Source of the DNA: Pseudomonadota bacterium | GTDB taxonomy: Bacteria > Pseudomonadota > Alphaproteobacteria > Rickettsiales > RGZB01 | Direction of reading: 5' to 3' | DNA: 60,810 bases | Assembly: GCA_010031735.1 (NCBI GenBank) | Contig: RGZB01000008.1 | Location: 1-60,810, forward strand | Shown here: positions 24,981 to 35,518 of the stretch, piece by piece | Layout of the letters: the number at the start of each line of letters is the position of its first letter | Position numbering within the stretch: the first letter of the stretch is position 1 | Notes under the pieces: generated by a model | The model's database searches: none | What the model was told of the DNA's origin: nothing | What the model saw: only the letters and a program-made list of their open reading frames with translations | Translations under genes and position numbers: made by a program

Positions 24981-27146
24981 ATGGCACAAATACGAATCCC
25001 GAAGAAAAACACCAAACCCAGCAGCCCGAAGCGCAGGTCCGGCGCGGGTAAGGTCCTGTCTGTCACGGCGGGTGGTGTAAAGACGGGCTATAAGATATTC
25101 CGCAAACTACCGCTCAAGACTTTATTCAAGACCGGTATCTTCCTTGGCGTATGGCTGGTCATAGTCGGTTTCATGGTGGGTCTTTACTACCTGCATGACA
25201 TCCCGAACCCCAAAACGCTCCTTAAAGCCAATAAATCCCATACTATCCGCTATCTGGCGGCGGATGGTTCGCTCCTTGCGGTACAAGGCAATACGTATGG
25301 GGATGAACTGAATTATGAAGAATTCCCGCCGCAACTGATACAAGCCGTGATGGCGATCGAAGACCGCCGCTTCTTCAACCATTATGGTGTCGACCCGATC
25401 GGCATCATGCGCGCGATGGTGGTGAACCTAACTTCCGGCCGGGTGGTGCAGGGTGGCTCTACGCTTACGCAGCAGCTCGCGAAAATCAGCTTCCTGAAAC
25501 CGGACCGCACGATCAAACGGAAGATTCAAGAACTGATACTCGCCCTTTGGCTCGAATACAAATATTCGAAGGAAGAGATCATCTCGATGTACCTGAACCG
25601 CGTGTACTTAGGTGGCGGTTATTATGGTGTGGATGCGGCAGCACACGGCTATTTCGATAAATCCGCGCGCTGGCTGAACCTCGGCGAATCCGCGATGCTC
25701 GCAGGTTTGCTCAAAGCCCCGTCGCGCTATTCTCCGTTCAGCAACCCGGAGCTCTCGAAGCAGCGCGCGAACCAAGTGATCGAAAGCATGATCGATGCCG
25801 GCTATATCACCGAGAAGGATAAGAAGGTCGTCACCATGCTGCCGCGCACGCAGCCGAAGGGTAACAGCGCCTACTACTTCATCGACTGGATCGCAGCACG
25901 TGTGCCGGATTATGTCGGCAACGTCGAAGAAGATTTAACGGTCGTTACGACGCTCAATCCGAACCTGCAGAATTTAGCGGCAAGCACGCTCAAGAAGTGG
26001 ATGGATGATGTCGGTAAGAAACAGAAAGCATCGCAAGCTGCCTTCGTCGCCATGTCGCCGACCGGCGAGATCCGTGTGATGGTCGGTGGTAAGGATTATT
26101 TAGAAAGCCAATATAACCGCGCGGTGGAAGCACATCGCCAACCGGGCTCCTCGTTCAAGTTCTTTGTTTATCTGACGGCGATGGAACAAGGCTTTAGCCC
26201 GAGCGATATCTTTGTGGATGAACCGATCTCGATCGGTGGCTGGGAGCCAAAGAACTATCTCGAGCAATTCAATGGCGAGATGCGCCTCAGGGAAGCCTTC
26301 GCACAATCCATCAACACGATTGCTGCGCAGCTGATCATGCGCGTCGGTGTGCGTGAAGTGATGAAAACGGCGTACCGTTTAGGCATCGAATCTCCGCTAG
26401 CGGAAAATGCAAGCCTCGCACTTGGCACCAGCGAAGTGACGCTCCTCGAGATGACGCAGGCCTACGCCCATATGGCCAATAATGGCCGTAGTTTACGTGC
26501 GTACGGCATCACCGAGATCCAAAACAGCCATGGCGAAGTGCTCTACCGCCGTAGCGGCGACTATTCTGAACAAGTCATCAGCCCATCGGCACTCGTGCTG
26601 ATGAACCAGATGCTGATGGCCGTGCTGCAGGAAGGTACGGCGAAATTCGTGAATATCGACCGTCCGGCTGCGGGTAAAACCGGCACCAGCCAGGATTTCC
26701 GCGATGCCTGGTTCATCGGCTATACGCCGGATATCGTGGTCGGTATCTGGGCGGGTAACGACGATAACAGCCCGATGAAGAAGGTAACGGGTGCAGCCCT
26801 TCCGGGCCATATCTGGCAGGAATTCATGAATACGGCCTTCGAAGGCGTGGATTCGAGCGATATCCCGACCTCTACCGGTATGCTGCCCTTCATCGACGAA
26901 GAGAACCAAATCCAGCCGAGCACAAATGTACCGATGGATAGCGAAGAGAAGAAAAAATCCTTCTGGGACAGAATCTTAAGCGGAAATAAGCCGGAAGAGG
27001 AAGTACATCCGAATGCCTTCCCGGTACCCGCTCCGAATGCCCCGGTGGACAGTCAGGATCTCGCCCCACCGACGCCAGGGTCAACCCCAGGCCAAGAGCC
27101 GCATACGCCAGAGAATCCCGAAGGCATGCAGGACCAGCCGCATTAA
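24981..27146 (+). CDS. Class A penicillin-binding protein (PBP1A family)
   Basis: A bifunctional peptidoglycan synthase of 721 residues. A basic cytoplasmic N-terminus is followed by one membrane helix (about 52-72). The GT51 glycosyltransferase has Glu127 in EDRRFFNHYGVDP, then GGSTLTQQLAK and RKIQELILALWLE. The transpeptidase has the SSFK motif (Ser390/Lys393), SQSINT and KTGTSQDFRDAWF. The C-terminus is a Pro/Glu/Asn-rich disordered tail of about 75 residues. It stands alone, divergent from cyaY. Confidence 0.95.
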   Translation: MAQIRIPKKNTKPSSPKRRSGAGKVLSVTAGGVKTGYKIFRKLPLKTLFKTGIFLGVWLVIVGFMVGLYYLHDIPNPKTLLKANKSHTIRYLAADGSLLAVQGNTYGDELNYEEFPPQLIQAVMAIEDRRFFNHYGVDPIGIMRAMVVNLTSGRVVQGGSTLTQQLAKISFLKPDRTIKRKIQELILALWLEYKYSKEEIISMYLNRVYLGGGYYGVDAAAHGYFDKSARWLNLGESAMLAGLLKAPSRYSPFSNPELSKQRANQVIESMIDAGYITEKDKKVVTMLPRTQPKGNSAYYFIDWIAARVPDYVGNVEEDLTVVTTLNPNLQNLAASTLKKWMDDVGKKQKASQAAFVAMSPTGEIRVMVGGKDYLESQYNRAVEAHRQPGSSFKFFVYLTAMEQGFSPSDIFVDEPISIGGWEPKNYLEQFNGEMRLREAFAQSINTIAAQLIMRVGVREVMKTAYRLGIESPLAENASLALGTSEVTLLEMTQAYAHMANNGRSLRAYGITEIQNSHGEVLYRRSGDYSEQVISPSALVLMNQMLMAVLQEGTAKFVNIDRPAAGKTGTSQDFRDAWFIGYTPDIVVGIWAGNDDNSPMKKVTGAALPGHIWQEFMNTAFEGVDSSDIPTSTGMLPFIDEENQIQPSTNVPMDSEEKKKSFWDRILSGNKPEEEVHPNAFPVPAPNAPVDSQDLAPPTPGSTPGQEPHTPENPEGMQDQPH

Positions 27147-27171
27147 TTCTGTCCTAAATCCTATAAAAAGC

Positions 27172-27200
27172 TTGTTTTTACCCCTGCTTGCGGTTATAAG
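27172..27200 (+). promoter_or_regulatory. Promoter of the rpmI-rplT-pheST operon
   Basis: TTGTTT (27172-27177, within CTTGTT, the form common in alphaproteobacteria), a 17-base spacer, TATAAG (27195-27200). Transcription would start near 27207, leaving a leader of about 145 bases. Confidence 0.48.
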
Positions 27201-27205
27201 ACACC

Positions 27206-27301
27206 TCCCTTTGAAGACCTTGGCTTGAACTTCGGTTCTTGTAAAGGGACGCTACTTCGGTAGCGGTAGTGCACGTCCGGTGCGTAAGGGTTTTACCCTT
27301 A
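27206..27301 (+). promoter_or_regulatory. Structured 5' leader of rpmI-rplT
   Basis: A dense run of hairpins. TCCCTTT/AAAGGGA (27206-27212 with 27243-27249) encloses GAAC-TTCG-GTTC (27227-27238). It is followed by CGCTAC-TTCG-GTAGCG (27250-27265), GCAC/GTGC (27271-27283) and TAAGGGT-TTT-ACCCTTA (27285-27301). Two loops are the stable UUCG tetraloop. There is no T-run, so it is not a simple terminator. Leaders of L35/L20 operons often carry r-protein autoregulatory structures, so this is a candidate for feedback by L20; I do not match it to a named RNA family. Confidence 0.6.
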
Positions 27302-27352
27302 AAAGGCATGCCCGGCTGCAGAAGCAAAACCTTAAACTTATAGGATATCAAA

Positions 27353-27550
27353 ATGCCAAAACTGAAAACCAAAAGTGGCGCTAAGAAGCGCTTCTCTTTC
27401 ACGGCTTCCGGCAAACTTCGCCGTAACAAAGCCAACAAACGTCACGGTATGACGAAAAAATCCAAGCGCCAGATTCGTAATCAGCGCGGTACCACGGTTG
27501 CTTTCGAGGGCGATGCGCGTCTGATTAAGCAAGTGATGCCTTACCGTTAA
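27353..27550 (+). CDS. rpmI: 50S ribosomal protein L35
   Basis: A 65-residue, strongly basic protein starting [20 protein letters not shown], the L35 signature, and containing [19 protein letters not shown]. It is first in rpmI-rplT-pheS-pheT. The infC gene that usually precedes rpmI is not here; a PBP gene and a structured leader occupy that position. Confidence 0.97.
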   Translation: MPKLKTKSGAKKRFSFTASGKLRRNKANKRHGMTKKSKRQIRNQRGTTVAFEGDARLIKQVMPYR

Positions 27551-27595
27551 GTTCTTAAAGACGTTTACACACACATATAGTGAAGGAGATTTCCT

Positions 27596-27952
27596 ATGCC
27601 ACGTTCAACTAATGCCGTATCACGTAACGCTCGCCGCAAAAAGGTCCTTGGCCTTGCCAAAGGTTTCCGCGGCCGCAGCAATAACTGCCACCGTATCGCA
27701 CTCGAGAAAGTCGAGAAGGCGCTGAAATATGCATACCGCGACCGTCGTCGTAAAAAACGCGACTTCCGTAAGCTCTGGATCCAGCGTATCAACGCCGGCG
27801 TCCGCGAGCACGGTATGGTGTATTCACAGTTCATCAACGGTCTCAACAAAGCGAACATCACGCTCGACCGTAAGGTGCTCTCTGATCTCGCGATCCACGA
27901 ACCAGCTGCATTCAAAGCGATCGTAGAACAAGCGAAAGCCGCGCTGAAATAG
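27596..27952 (+). CDS. rplT: 50S ribosomal protein L20
   Basis: A 118-residue basic protein with the L20 core: [38 protein letters not shown] and [21 protein letters not shown]20 assembles early on 23S rRNA and in other bacteria represses its own operon by binding the leader. It has a good Shine-Dalgarno sequence (GAAGGAGA) and follows rpmI by 45 bases. Confidence 0.98.
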   Translation: MPRSTNAVSRNARRKKVLGLAKGFRGRSNNCHRIALEKVEKALKYAYRDRRRKKRDFRKLWIQRINAGVREHGMVYSQFINGLNKANITLDRKVLSDLAIHEPAAFKAIVEQAKAALK

Positions 27953-27981
27953 CACTTTTTGCTTCGCAAGGAGTGTGGCGC

Positions 27982-29079
27982 GTGAGCGATCTAGAAACCA
28001 TCCGTAAAGAGGCCACGCAGGCTGTAGCGAGCGCGCAGGATATCGATGCGCTCGAGAAAGTGCGCGTGGCCTATTTGGGCAAGACCGGCGTCATCACCTC
28101 ACAGATGAAAAGCTTAGGCACCCTGCCGCCGGAAGAACGCAAAACGTTCGGGGCTAGCGTCAACGTGGTGAAAGACGAGATCACCGCACTGATCGAGAAT
28201 ACCAAGCAGGCACTCGAAACCGCCGCGCTCTCCGCCCGCCTTGCGCATGAGAAAATCGATATCACCCTGCCTGTCCGCCCCGAGCAGAAGGGCAGCATCC
28301 ACCCGATCACACAGGTGATGGAAGAACTGACCGCCATTTTCGGAGCACTTGGCTTCACCAGCGAAGAAGGCCCGGATATCGAAGACGATTTCCATAACTT
28401 CACCGCGCTCAATATCCCCGCAAACCATCCGGCACGCCAGATGCACGACACCTTCTATATTAAGGATGAGAAGGGCGAAGGCGGCAACGGCAACGTGCTC
28501 CGCACGCATACCTCCCCGGTGCAGATCCGCGTGATGGAACGTTTCGTGAAAGAAAAACAACAGTCTCCGCTCCGCTTCATCGCGATGGGCCGCACCTATC
28601 GCTGCGATTCGGATATGACGCACTCCCCGATGTTCCACCAGATCGAAGGTCTGGTGATCGAAGAAGGTGTGACGATGGCAAACCTCAAAGGCTGCCTCAC
28701 CGAATTCGTGCGCGCCTTCTTCGGCCGTGACGATATCCCGCTGCGTTTCCGCCCGAGCTTCTTCCCATTCACGGAACCGTCGGCGGAAGTGGATATCGGC
28801 TGCTCGTGGGAGAACGGCGAACTCAAGATCGGTGCGGGCAAAAGCTGGCTCGAGATCGGTGGCTGCGGCATGATCAACCCGAATGTACTGAAGAACGTGG
28901 GTCTCGATTCCACGAAACTGCAAGGTTTCGCGTTCGGTATGGGCATCGAGCGCATGGCGATGCTGAAATACGGCATCCCGGATCTCCGCCCGATGTACGA
29001 ATCCGATATCCGCTGGCTGAATCATTATAATTTCGGCGCGCTCGATATCCCCTCTCTCGTCAAAGGAGTAGCTGGATGA
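27982..29079 (+). CDS. pheS: Phenylalanyl-tRNA synthetase alpha subunit
   Basis: The catalytic alpha subunit of the heterotetrameric PheRS that charges tRNA-Phe. It has an N-terminal coiled coil (about 1-90) and the class II catalytic core with HPITQVMEELTAIF, RTHTSPVQIRVM, FRPSFFPFTEPSAEVDI and GFAFGMGIERMAML. I chose GTG 27982 (protein starting SDLETIRKEA, 365 residues) because AAGGAG lies eight bases before it; an upstream GTG at 27973 overlaps that ribosome-binding site. The stop overlaps the pheT start as ATGA. Confidence 0.97.
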   Translation: MSDLETIRKEATQAVASAQDIDALEKVRVAYLGKTGVITSQMKSLGTLPPEERKTFGASVNVVKDEITALIENTKQALETAALSARLAHEKIDITLPVRPEQKGSIHPITQVMEELTAIFGALGFTSEEGPDIEDDFHNFTALNIPANHPARQMHDTFYIKDEKGEGGNGNVLRTHTSPVQIRVMERFVKEKQQSPLRFIAMGRTYRCDSDMTHSPMFHQIEGLVIEEGVTMANLKGCLTEFVRAFFGRDDIPLRFRPSFFPFTEPSAEVDIGCSWENGELKIGAGKSWLEIGGCGMINPNVLKNVGLDSTKLQGFAFGMGIERMAMLKYGIPDLRPMYESDIRWLNHYNFGALDIPSLVKGVAG

Positions 29080-31451
29080 AATTCACCCTGAACTGGCTGA
29101 AAGAACATCTGGATACGAATGCTTCGCTCGCCGAGATTGCGGATAAGCTCACGGCGCTTGGGCTTGAAGTCGAAGGCATCCAAGACCGTGCGAACGATCT
29201 CGCACCCTTCCGCGTGGCGGAGATTCTGGAAGCCGAAAAACATCCGAACGCCGATAAACTGCGCGTGTGTAAAGTGAATACGGGCAGCGAAGTGCTGCAG
29301 ATCGTGTGCGGCGCACCGAACGCACGTGCAGGCATCAAAGTGGTGCTGGCTCCGGTTGGTGTCACCATCCCGGCGAACGGCTTAGTCATCAAGAAATCCA
29401 AGATCCGCGATGTGGAAAGCAACGGGATGCTCTGTTCGGCGACCGAACTTGCGCTGGGTGACGATAGCGACGGCATCATCGAACTCCCGGCTTCTGCAAA
29501 AGCAGGCGAACCCGCAATCAACGCACTCGGTGCGAACGATCCGGTGATCGAGATCGCCATCACCCCGAACCGTGGCGATTGCCTCGGCGTGCGTGGTGTA
29601 GCACGTGACCTCGCAGCGGCAGGCCTCGGCACGTTAAAGCCGCTTGAAAGCAAACAAGTGAAGGGCAGCTTTGCCTCCCCGATCACGGTTTCCATCGAAG
29701 ATACGAAAAAAGCACCGCTCTTCATCGGTCGTTACTTCAAGAACGTAAAAAATACTGAAAGCCCGGACTGGTTGAAAACGCGTCTTAAAGCGATCGGCCT
29801 GAAGCCGATCTCCGCCTTGGTCGACATCACGAACTATCTCACGTTCGATCTTGGCCGCCCTGCGCATGTGTATGATGCGAAGTTACTCAATGGAAACCTC
29901 ACGGTGCGTGATAGTAAAGAAGGTGAGGCATTCGAATCACTTGCGGATAAAACCTATAAACTCTCTGCAGGCCACGTGGTGATCGCAGATGGCAAAGGCC
30001 CGGTAGCACTAGGCGGGGTCATCGGCGGCAAGGCGAGCGGTGTATCGGATAAAACCACGGATGTGTTCCTCGAGATCGCACTCTTCGACCCGGCAGAGGT
30101 CGCGAAGTCCGGCCGCGCACTCATGATCGATTCGGATGCGCGTTACCGTTTCGAACGCCATGTCGATCCGGCATTCGCTCACACCGGCGCCGATATCGCT
30201 TCCGCCCTCATCACGGAAACCTGCGGCGGCGAAGCGAGCGAATATGTTAAAGCAGGGAGCGCCGATGTTCCTGCAAAATCCGTAAGCTTCACGAATGCAC
30301 GTGTCAAAACACTGGCAGGCGTCGATGTTCCGGCGGCTGAAATCGCGCGCATCCTTTCTGCACTCGGCTTCAAGCAAGAAGGCGAAGCAGTTTCTGCACC
30401 GAGCTTCCGTCCCGATATCGATGGCGAAGCAGATATCGTAGAAGAGGTGGTGCGCATATTCGGTTATGACAAAATGGATGCGGTACCACTTCCGACCATA
30501 CGCCGTTTGAAACCGACGCTCACACCGGCGCAGCGCGCCGTGTCCCATGCTCGCCGTTTGCTTGCTGCACGCGGCCTCCATGAATCCGTGACCTTCTCGT
30601 TCATGGATGGTAAATTCGCACCGCTCTTCGGTAACAAAGAGCAATTGATCGCCCTCGCGAACCCGATCTCAAGCGACCTCTCCACGATGCGCCCTTCGAT
30701 TCTGCCGAACCTGATGCAAGCGGCTGCAAAGAACGCGGCGCGCGGCGCTGAGAATGTCGGTTTCTTCGAAGTGGGTCCGGTATTTGCTAAATCCGCGAAC
30801 AACTCGCAAGAACTAGTAGCCGCTGGCATCCGTACGAATCTCAACCATGCGAAGAATATCTATAAAGACTCCCGTAGCGTCGATGCACTCGACGCAAAAG
30901 CGGATCTGATCGCTGCGCTCTCACCGTATATTCCGGATGCTTCCCGCCTGAACCTCACACGTGATGTACCATCACATTACCATCCGGGTCGCGCGGGTGC
31001 TTACGTGCTCGGCAAGAACGTGATCGGTTATTTCGGTGAACTTCATCCCGCGGTAGTGAAGGCACTGGGCCTGGAGGGCAGCATCGTAGGTTTCGAGCTC
31101 TTCCTTGAGCGCCTGCCACAACCGAAAACCGCGAAGAACACCGCACGTGCAAAACTGATGCTCTCGCAATATCAATCCGTGCTCCGCGATTTCGCTTTCA
31201 TCGTGAATGAAGAGGTTACGGCAGATACCATCGTACGCGCCGTTCGCCAGGCCGAGAAAACGCTGGTGACGGAAGTATCGCTCTTCGACGTATACCAAGG
31301 TAAAGGCATCGATAGTGGCAAGAAATCGATTGCGTTCAGCGTGAAGCTGGAGCCGCACGACCGCACCCTCACCGATGCCGAGATCGAACACGTTTCCAAT
31401 ACCATTATTGCCGCCGTGGAAAAATCCGCTGGCGGTGTTTTAAGAAAGTAA
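29076..31451 (+). CDS. pheT: Phenylalanyl-tRNA synthetase beta subunit
   Basis: The 791-residue beta subunit of PheRS. It begins MKFTLNWLKEHLDT, followed by the EMAP-like tRNA-binding domain (about 40-150, HPNADKLRVCKVNTG), B3/B4 editing domain (about 200-390), B5 (about 400-470, with RPDIDGEADIVEEVVRIFGYDK), the catalytic-like domain and the C-terminal anticodon-binding FDX-ACB domain. It is translationally coupled to pheS and ends six bases before lepA. Confidence 0.98.
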   Translation: MKFTLNWLKEHLDTNASLAEIADKLTALGLEVEGIQDRANDLAPFRVAEILEAEKHPNADKLRVCKVNTGSEVLQIVCGAPNARAGIKVVLAPVGVTIPANGLVIKKSKIRDVESNGMLCSATELALGDDSDGIIELPASAKAGEPAINALGANDPVIEIAITPNRGDCLGVRGVARDLAAAGLGTLKPLESKQVKGSFASPITVSIEDTKKAPLFIGRYFKNVKNTESPDWLKTRLKAIGLKPISALVDITNYLTFDLGRPAHVYDAKLLNGNLTVRDSKEGEAFESLADKTYKLSAGHVVIADGKGPVALGGVIGGKASGVSDKTTDVFLEIALFDPAEVAKSGRALMIDSDARYRFERHVDPAFAHTGADIASALITETCGGEASEYVKAGSADVPAKSVSFTNARVKTLAGVDVPAAEIARILSALGFKQEGEAVSAPSFRPDIDGEADIVEEVVRIFGYDKMDAVPLPTIRRLKPTLTPAQRAVSHARRLLAARGLHESVTFSFMDGKFAPLFGNKEQLIALANPISSDLSTMRPSILPNLMQAAAKNAARGAENVGFFEVGPVFAKSANNSQELVAAGIRTNLNHAKNIYKDSRSVDALDAKADLIAALSPYIPDASRLNLTRDVPSHYHPGRAGAYVLGKNVIGYFGELHPAVVKALGLEGSIVGFELFLERLPQPKTAKNTARAKLMLSQYQSVLRDFAFIVNEEVTADTIVRAVRQAEKTLVTEVSLFDVYQGKGIDSGKKSIAFSVKLEPHDRTLTDAEIEHVSNTIIAAVEKSAGGVLRK

Positions 31452-31457
31452 ATATCC

Positions 31458-33260
31458 ATGGACCAGTCCCGCATCCGCAACTTCGCGATCATCGCGCACA
31501 TCGACCACGGCAAATCCACGCTCGCGGACCGCATCATCGAAACCTGCGGTGGTTTGGATAAACGTGAGATGACCTCACAAGTGCTTGATTCGATGGATAT
31601 CGAGAAAGAGCGCGGCATCACCATCAAAGCACAGACCGTCCGTCTGAAATACGTCGCCAAAGACGGCCATACTTACTTCCTGAACCTGATGGACACGCCA
31701 GGCCACGTCGACTTCGCTTACGAAGTGAGCCGCTCACTCGCTGCATGCGAAGGGTCGATCCTGGTGGTGGATGCGAGTCAGGGTGTCGAGGCGCAGACAC
31801 TTGCGAACGTTTATAAAGCGATCGAGAACAACCACGAGATCATCCCCGTCTTAAACAAGATCGACCTTCCGGCGGCAGAACCCGAGCGTGTGAAACAGCA
31901 GATCGAGGAAGTCATCGGCATCGATGCTTCCGATGCAATCCCGGTCTCCGCCAAAACGGGTGTCGGTATCCCGGACTTACTCGAAGCACTCGTCACGAAA
32001 CTGCCTGCGCCGAAGGGTGATGGCGAAGCGCCGCTCAAAGCCCTCCTCGTTGACAGCTGGTACGATGCGTACTTAGGCGTCATCGTCCTCGTGCGTGTGA
32101 TCGACGGCAAGATTCAGAAGAAAACCCGCATGAAGATGATGTCGAATGGTGCCGTATACGATGTCGATAACGTCGGTATCTTCACACCGAAAAAAGTGAT
32201 GGTGGATTCACTCTCCGCCGGTGAAGTAGGCTTCATCAGCGCTTCGATCAAACAAGTGGCGGACTGCCAAGTGGGTGATACGATCACCGACGACCGCCGC
32301 CCGACCGCTGCTGCATTGACCGGCTTCCAGAAATCGCAACCGGTCGTATTCTGCGGACTCTATCCGGTCGACGCCGCCGATTTCGAAGACCTGCGCGAAT
32401 CCTTAGGCAAACTGCGCCTCAATGACGCAAGCTTCGAATACGAGACCGAAACCTCCAGCGCCCTCGGTTTCGGCTTCCGCTGTGGCTTCTTAGGTCTGCT
32501 GCACTTGGAGATCATCCAGGAACGTCTGGAGCGTGAGTTCAACCTCGATCTCATCACTACGGCACCGAGTGTGGTATACAAAATGTATCTGACCGATGGT
32601 TCCTATAAAGAACTCCACAATCCGGCCGAGATGCCGGAGCCGAACTTCATCGAGAAGATGGAAGAGCCGTGGATCAAAGCAACCATCATGGTGCCCGATG
32701 AATATCTGGGTTCCGTGCTCGAACTGTGCACCAACAAGCGCGGCGTGCAGGTGGAACTCACCTATGTCGGTAGCAACCGTGCGATGGTCGTCTATAAACT
32801 GCCCCTGAACGAAGTGGTATTCGACTTCTACGACCGCCTGAAGTCCGCGACCAAAGGGTACGCGAGCTTCGACTGGCATATCGATTCGTACGAAGAAAGC
32901 CCGCTCGTGAAACTCTCGATCTTGATCAACGGCGATCCGATGGATGCGCTTTCCATGATCGTGCACCGCACGCGTGCGGAAACCCGCGGCCGCGACATCT
33001 GTGCGAAACTCAAAGAGCTGATCCCAAGGCAGATGTTCCAGATCGCGATCCAAGCCGCGATCGGCGCGAAAGTAATTGCCCGTGAGACCGTGAGCGCGAT
33101 GCGCAAAGACGTACTGGCGAAATGCTACGGCGGCGACGTGACGCGTAAACGTAAGCTGCTGGAAAAGCAGAAAAAAGGCAAGAAAAAGATGCGTGAATTC
33201 GGCAAGGTCGAAATACCACAGTCTGCCTTTATCGAAGTGTTGAAAGTCGACGGGAACTAG
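31458..33260 (+). CDS. lepA: Elongation factor 4 (LepA)
   Basis: A translational GTPase that back-translocates or remodels stalled ribosomes and aids 30S assembly. The 600-residue length is canonical. The GTPase motifs are AHIDHGKST (G1), RGIT (G2), DTPGHVDF (G3), NKID (G4) and SAKTG (G5). The LepA-specific C-terminal domain ends in KKLMREFG-like sequence ([25 protein letters not shown]). It lies directly after pheT, in the same direction, and is likely cotranscribed. Confidence 0.98.
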   Translation: MDQSRIRNFAIIAHIDHGKSTLADRIIETCGGLDKREMTSQVLDSMDIEKERGITIKAQTVRLKYVAKDGHTYFLNLMDTPGHVDFAYEVSRSLAACEGSILVVDASQGVEAQTLANVYKAIENNHEIIPVLNKIDLPAAEPERVKQQIEEVIGIDASDAIPVSAKTGVGIPDLLEALVTKLPAPKGDGEAPLKALLVDSWYDAYLGVIVLVRVIDGKIQKKTRMKMMSNGAVYDVDNVGIFTPKKVMVDSLSAGEVGFISASIKQVADCQVGDTITDDRRPTAAALTGFQKSQPVVFCGLYPVDAADFEDLRESLGKLRLNDASFEYETETSSALGFGFRCGFLGLLHLEIIQERLEREFNLDLITTAPSVVYKMYLTDGSYKELHNPAEMPEPNFIEKMEEPWIKATIMVPDEYLGSVLELCTNKRGVQVELTYVGSNRAMVVYKLPLNEVVFDFYDRLKSATKGYASFDWHIDSYEESPLVKLSILINGDPMDALSMIVHRTRAETRGRDICAKLKELIPRQMFQIAIQAAIGAKVIARETVSAMRKDVLAKCYGGDVTRKRKLLEKQKKGKKKMREFGKVEIPQSAFIEVLKVDGN

Positions 33261-33319
33261 GATTTTCTGGCGTTTTTGCCCTGAAAACCTAGAATTTAAG
33301 CGGGATTTTTAGGGCCGCC

Positions 33320-35518
33320 ATGATATCGGATTTTTTACAGAAGATACCTTTTATACGCCGCATCACCGGCAGCTATACCGCGCTCTTGATGCTCTCGGTA
33401 GTGGCGTTGATCGGCGTCATCACCTATTCGCTCATCGCTAAAAGCGGAAACCCCTTTGGCCCAAGCCCGCGCATGGTGATCTCGCTTGCCATCACCAACC
33501 TGGCCTTACTGCTCGCGCTCGGCATCATCATCGCACTCAAGGTGATCAAGCTCTGGCTTGCACGCAAACACCATTCGGTGGGCTCCAGGCTGCAAACGCG
33601 CATTACTATCGTGTTCAGTATGCTCTCGATCCTGCCTACACTCATCGTCGCCCTCTTCTCGATGATTTATTTCAACCTCGGTATACAAGTATGGTTCAAC
33701 GAACGCGTGGGTACGGCACTGGGGCAATCCGTCGCAGTCGCAGAGAGCTATCTTGCGGAGCACCGGGAGATCATCCGCGGGGATGCACTCGCGATGGCAA
33801 ACGACTTAAGCCGCGAGGCCGTCGAATTCTCGAAGAACCCGAAACAGTTCAGCACCGTGCTCTATGCACAGGCGGCCCTTCGCTCACTCACCGAAGCGAT
33901 CGTCTTCCAGAACGATGATATCTTGGCTACCACACCCCTTGCCTTCTCGCTGATGTTCGAATACCAGCAACTGCCGAAAGAATATTTCGAACGCGCCAAC
34001 ACCGGTGAGGTGGTGATCATCACCAGCGAGAACGAAGACCGCGTACGTGCCCTCGTGAAATTGCAGAATTTCTATAATACCTATCTGCTGGTCGGCCGTC
34101 CTGTCGATGCGAAGATCATCGACCACGTCGAACAAACACGCAGCTCTGCAAGCGAATATCTCAAACTCCGTGCCGATATGGGCAACATCCAGTTCAAATT
34201 CTCCGTCATGTTCTTCGGCGTTGCGCTTCTGCTCTTATTCGCTGCTATCTGGGCAGGCTTACTGTTCGCAAGCAAACTCGTCGAACCCATCAACGATCTT
34301 GTGACGGCGGCGGAACGTGTGAAGGCAGGCGACCTGCAGGCACGTGTGCGTGAACGCCCGGCAGATGATGAGATCGGCACCTTAGGCCGCGCTTTCAACC
34401 GTATGACCGGTCAGCTCGAGAAGCAACGCACCGAACTGGTGGAAGTGAACCGGCAGATCGATGCCCGTCGCCGCTTCTCAGAGGCCGTACTGGCCGGGGT
34501 CTCGGCAGGCGTGATCGCACTCGATCGCGACCAGCGCGTGAACCTGCATAACCGCTCAGCGCTCACCCTGCTGAACCTGCAGCCCGAGCAGATGAACCAG
34601 GCAACCATCACGCAGCTCGTACCGGAATTCTCAGCACTTCTGATGAAAGCCGCGAATTCCGATAAGGCAGCGCAGGAACAGATCAGCGTGGCACGCAGTA
34701 ACGGTGCAGCATCGTTCTTAGTCCGTATCGTCGCACAGAAGCTGGGTGAAGAGATCGAAGGCTACATCATTACGTTCGATGACATCACCGAACTGCAAGC
34801 CGCACAACGCAGTGCCGCATGGGCAGGTGTCGCACGCCGCATCGCACACGAGATCAAGAATCCACTGACCCCTATCCAGCTCGCCGCACAACGCCTCAAG
34901 AAAAAATATTCCAAGGAAGTGCTCTCCGAGCCGGAGGTATTCAATAAATACATCGACACCATCACACGCCACGTGGGTGATATTGGAAAGATGGTCGAAG
35001 AGTTCGTGAACTTCGCACGCATGCCCGCACCGGTGTTCGAGAATACCGATATGTCGAATATCATACAGCAAGCCGTCTTCTCCCGCCGCGAAGTGGATAC
35101 GGATATCCACTTCAATGTCAGATTACCGGAACAGGAAGCCATTGTGCGTGCCGATAAAGGACAGATCGAGCGCGCGATATCGAACGTGATCAAGAATGCG
35201 ATGGAGGCGATGGAATCACGCGCAGTGGAAACAGGCAAACCAAAAGGCACGATCGATATTGGTCTCGAGGAAGTGTTGGGCAAATGGTGTCTCTCGATCC
35301 GCGACGATGGTCCAGGCTTTCCCTCCGAACTGATCGATCAACTCACCGAGCCCTATGTCACCACACGCGAGAAAGGAACCGGCCTGGGTCTTGCGATCGT
35401 GAAAAAAATCATCATTGACCATGATGGCACGCTGCAGCTCTCCAATCTCAAGGATAGTAATGGCAACGTGAAAGGCGCGCTGGTCTTCATTACGCTGCCG
35501 AAAATAAAATCTGTCTAG
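33320..35518 (+). CDS. ntrY: NtrY-like sensor histidine kinase
   Basis: A 732-residue membrane kinase. Three N-terminal membrane helices (within about 15-120) precede a periplasmic domain (about 125-285), a fourth helix (about 292-315) and a HAMP domain (LVTAAERVKAGDLQARV). A PAS-like domain follows (about 380-490), then a HisKA with phospho-His near residue 510 in HEIKNPLTPIQLAAQRLKKK, and an HATPase with NVIKNAMEAM and GTGLGLAIVKKI. Partner of the adjacent ntrX. In alphaproteobacteria NtrYX links nitrogen, redox or envelope signals to gene expression. The usual ntrBC pair is not upstream; lepA is. Confidence 0.93.
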   Translation: MISDFLQKIPFIRRITGSYTALLMLSVVALIGVITYSLIAKSGNPFGPSPRMVISLAITNLALLLALGIIIALKVIKLWLARKHHSVGSRLQTRITIVFSMLSILPTLIVALFSMIYFNLGIQVWFNERVGTALGQSVAVAESYLAEHREIIRGDALAMANDLSREAVEFSKNPKQFSTVLYAQAALRSLTEAIVFQNDDILATTPLAFSLMFEYQQLPKEYFERANTGEVVIITSENEDRVRALVKLQNFYNTYLLVGRPVDAKIIDHVEQTRSSASEYLKLRADMGNIQFKFSVMFFGVALLLLFAAIWAGLLFASKLVEPINDLVTAAERVKAGDLQARVRERPADDEIGTLGRAFNRMTGQLEKQRTELVEVNRQIDARRRFSEAVLAGVSAGVIALDRDQRVNLHNRSALTLLNLQPEQMNQATITQLVPEFSALLMKAANSDKAAQEQISVARSNGAASFLVRIVAQKLGEEIEGYIITFDDITELQAAQRSAAWAGVARRIAHEIKNPLTPIQLAAQRLKKKYSKEVLSEPEVFNKYIDTITRHVGDIGKMVEEFVNFARMPAPVFENTDMSNIIQQAVFSRREVDTDIHFNVRLPEQEAIVRADKGQIERAISNVIKNAMEAMESRAVETGKPKGTIDIGLEEVLGKWCLSIRDDGPGFPSELIDQLTEPYVTTREKGTGLGLAIVKKIIIDHDGTLQLSNLKDSNGNVKGALVFITLPKIKSV

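Noticed and set aside
27308-27340. Ten-codon frame (ATG to TAG) in the rpmI leader as a possible leader peptide
   Set aside because: No Shine-Dalgarno, no run of regulatory codons and no terminator/antiterminator pair following it.
28114-29025. Leftward open frame of 303 codons opposite pheS
   Set aside because: Antisense of a universally conserved gene; the composition is typical of the reverse frame of a codon-biased gene.
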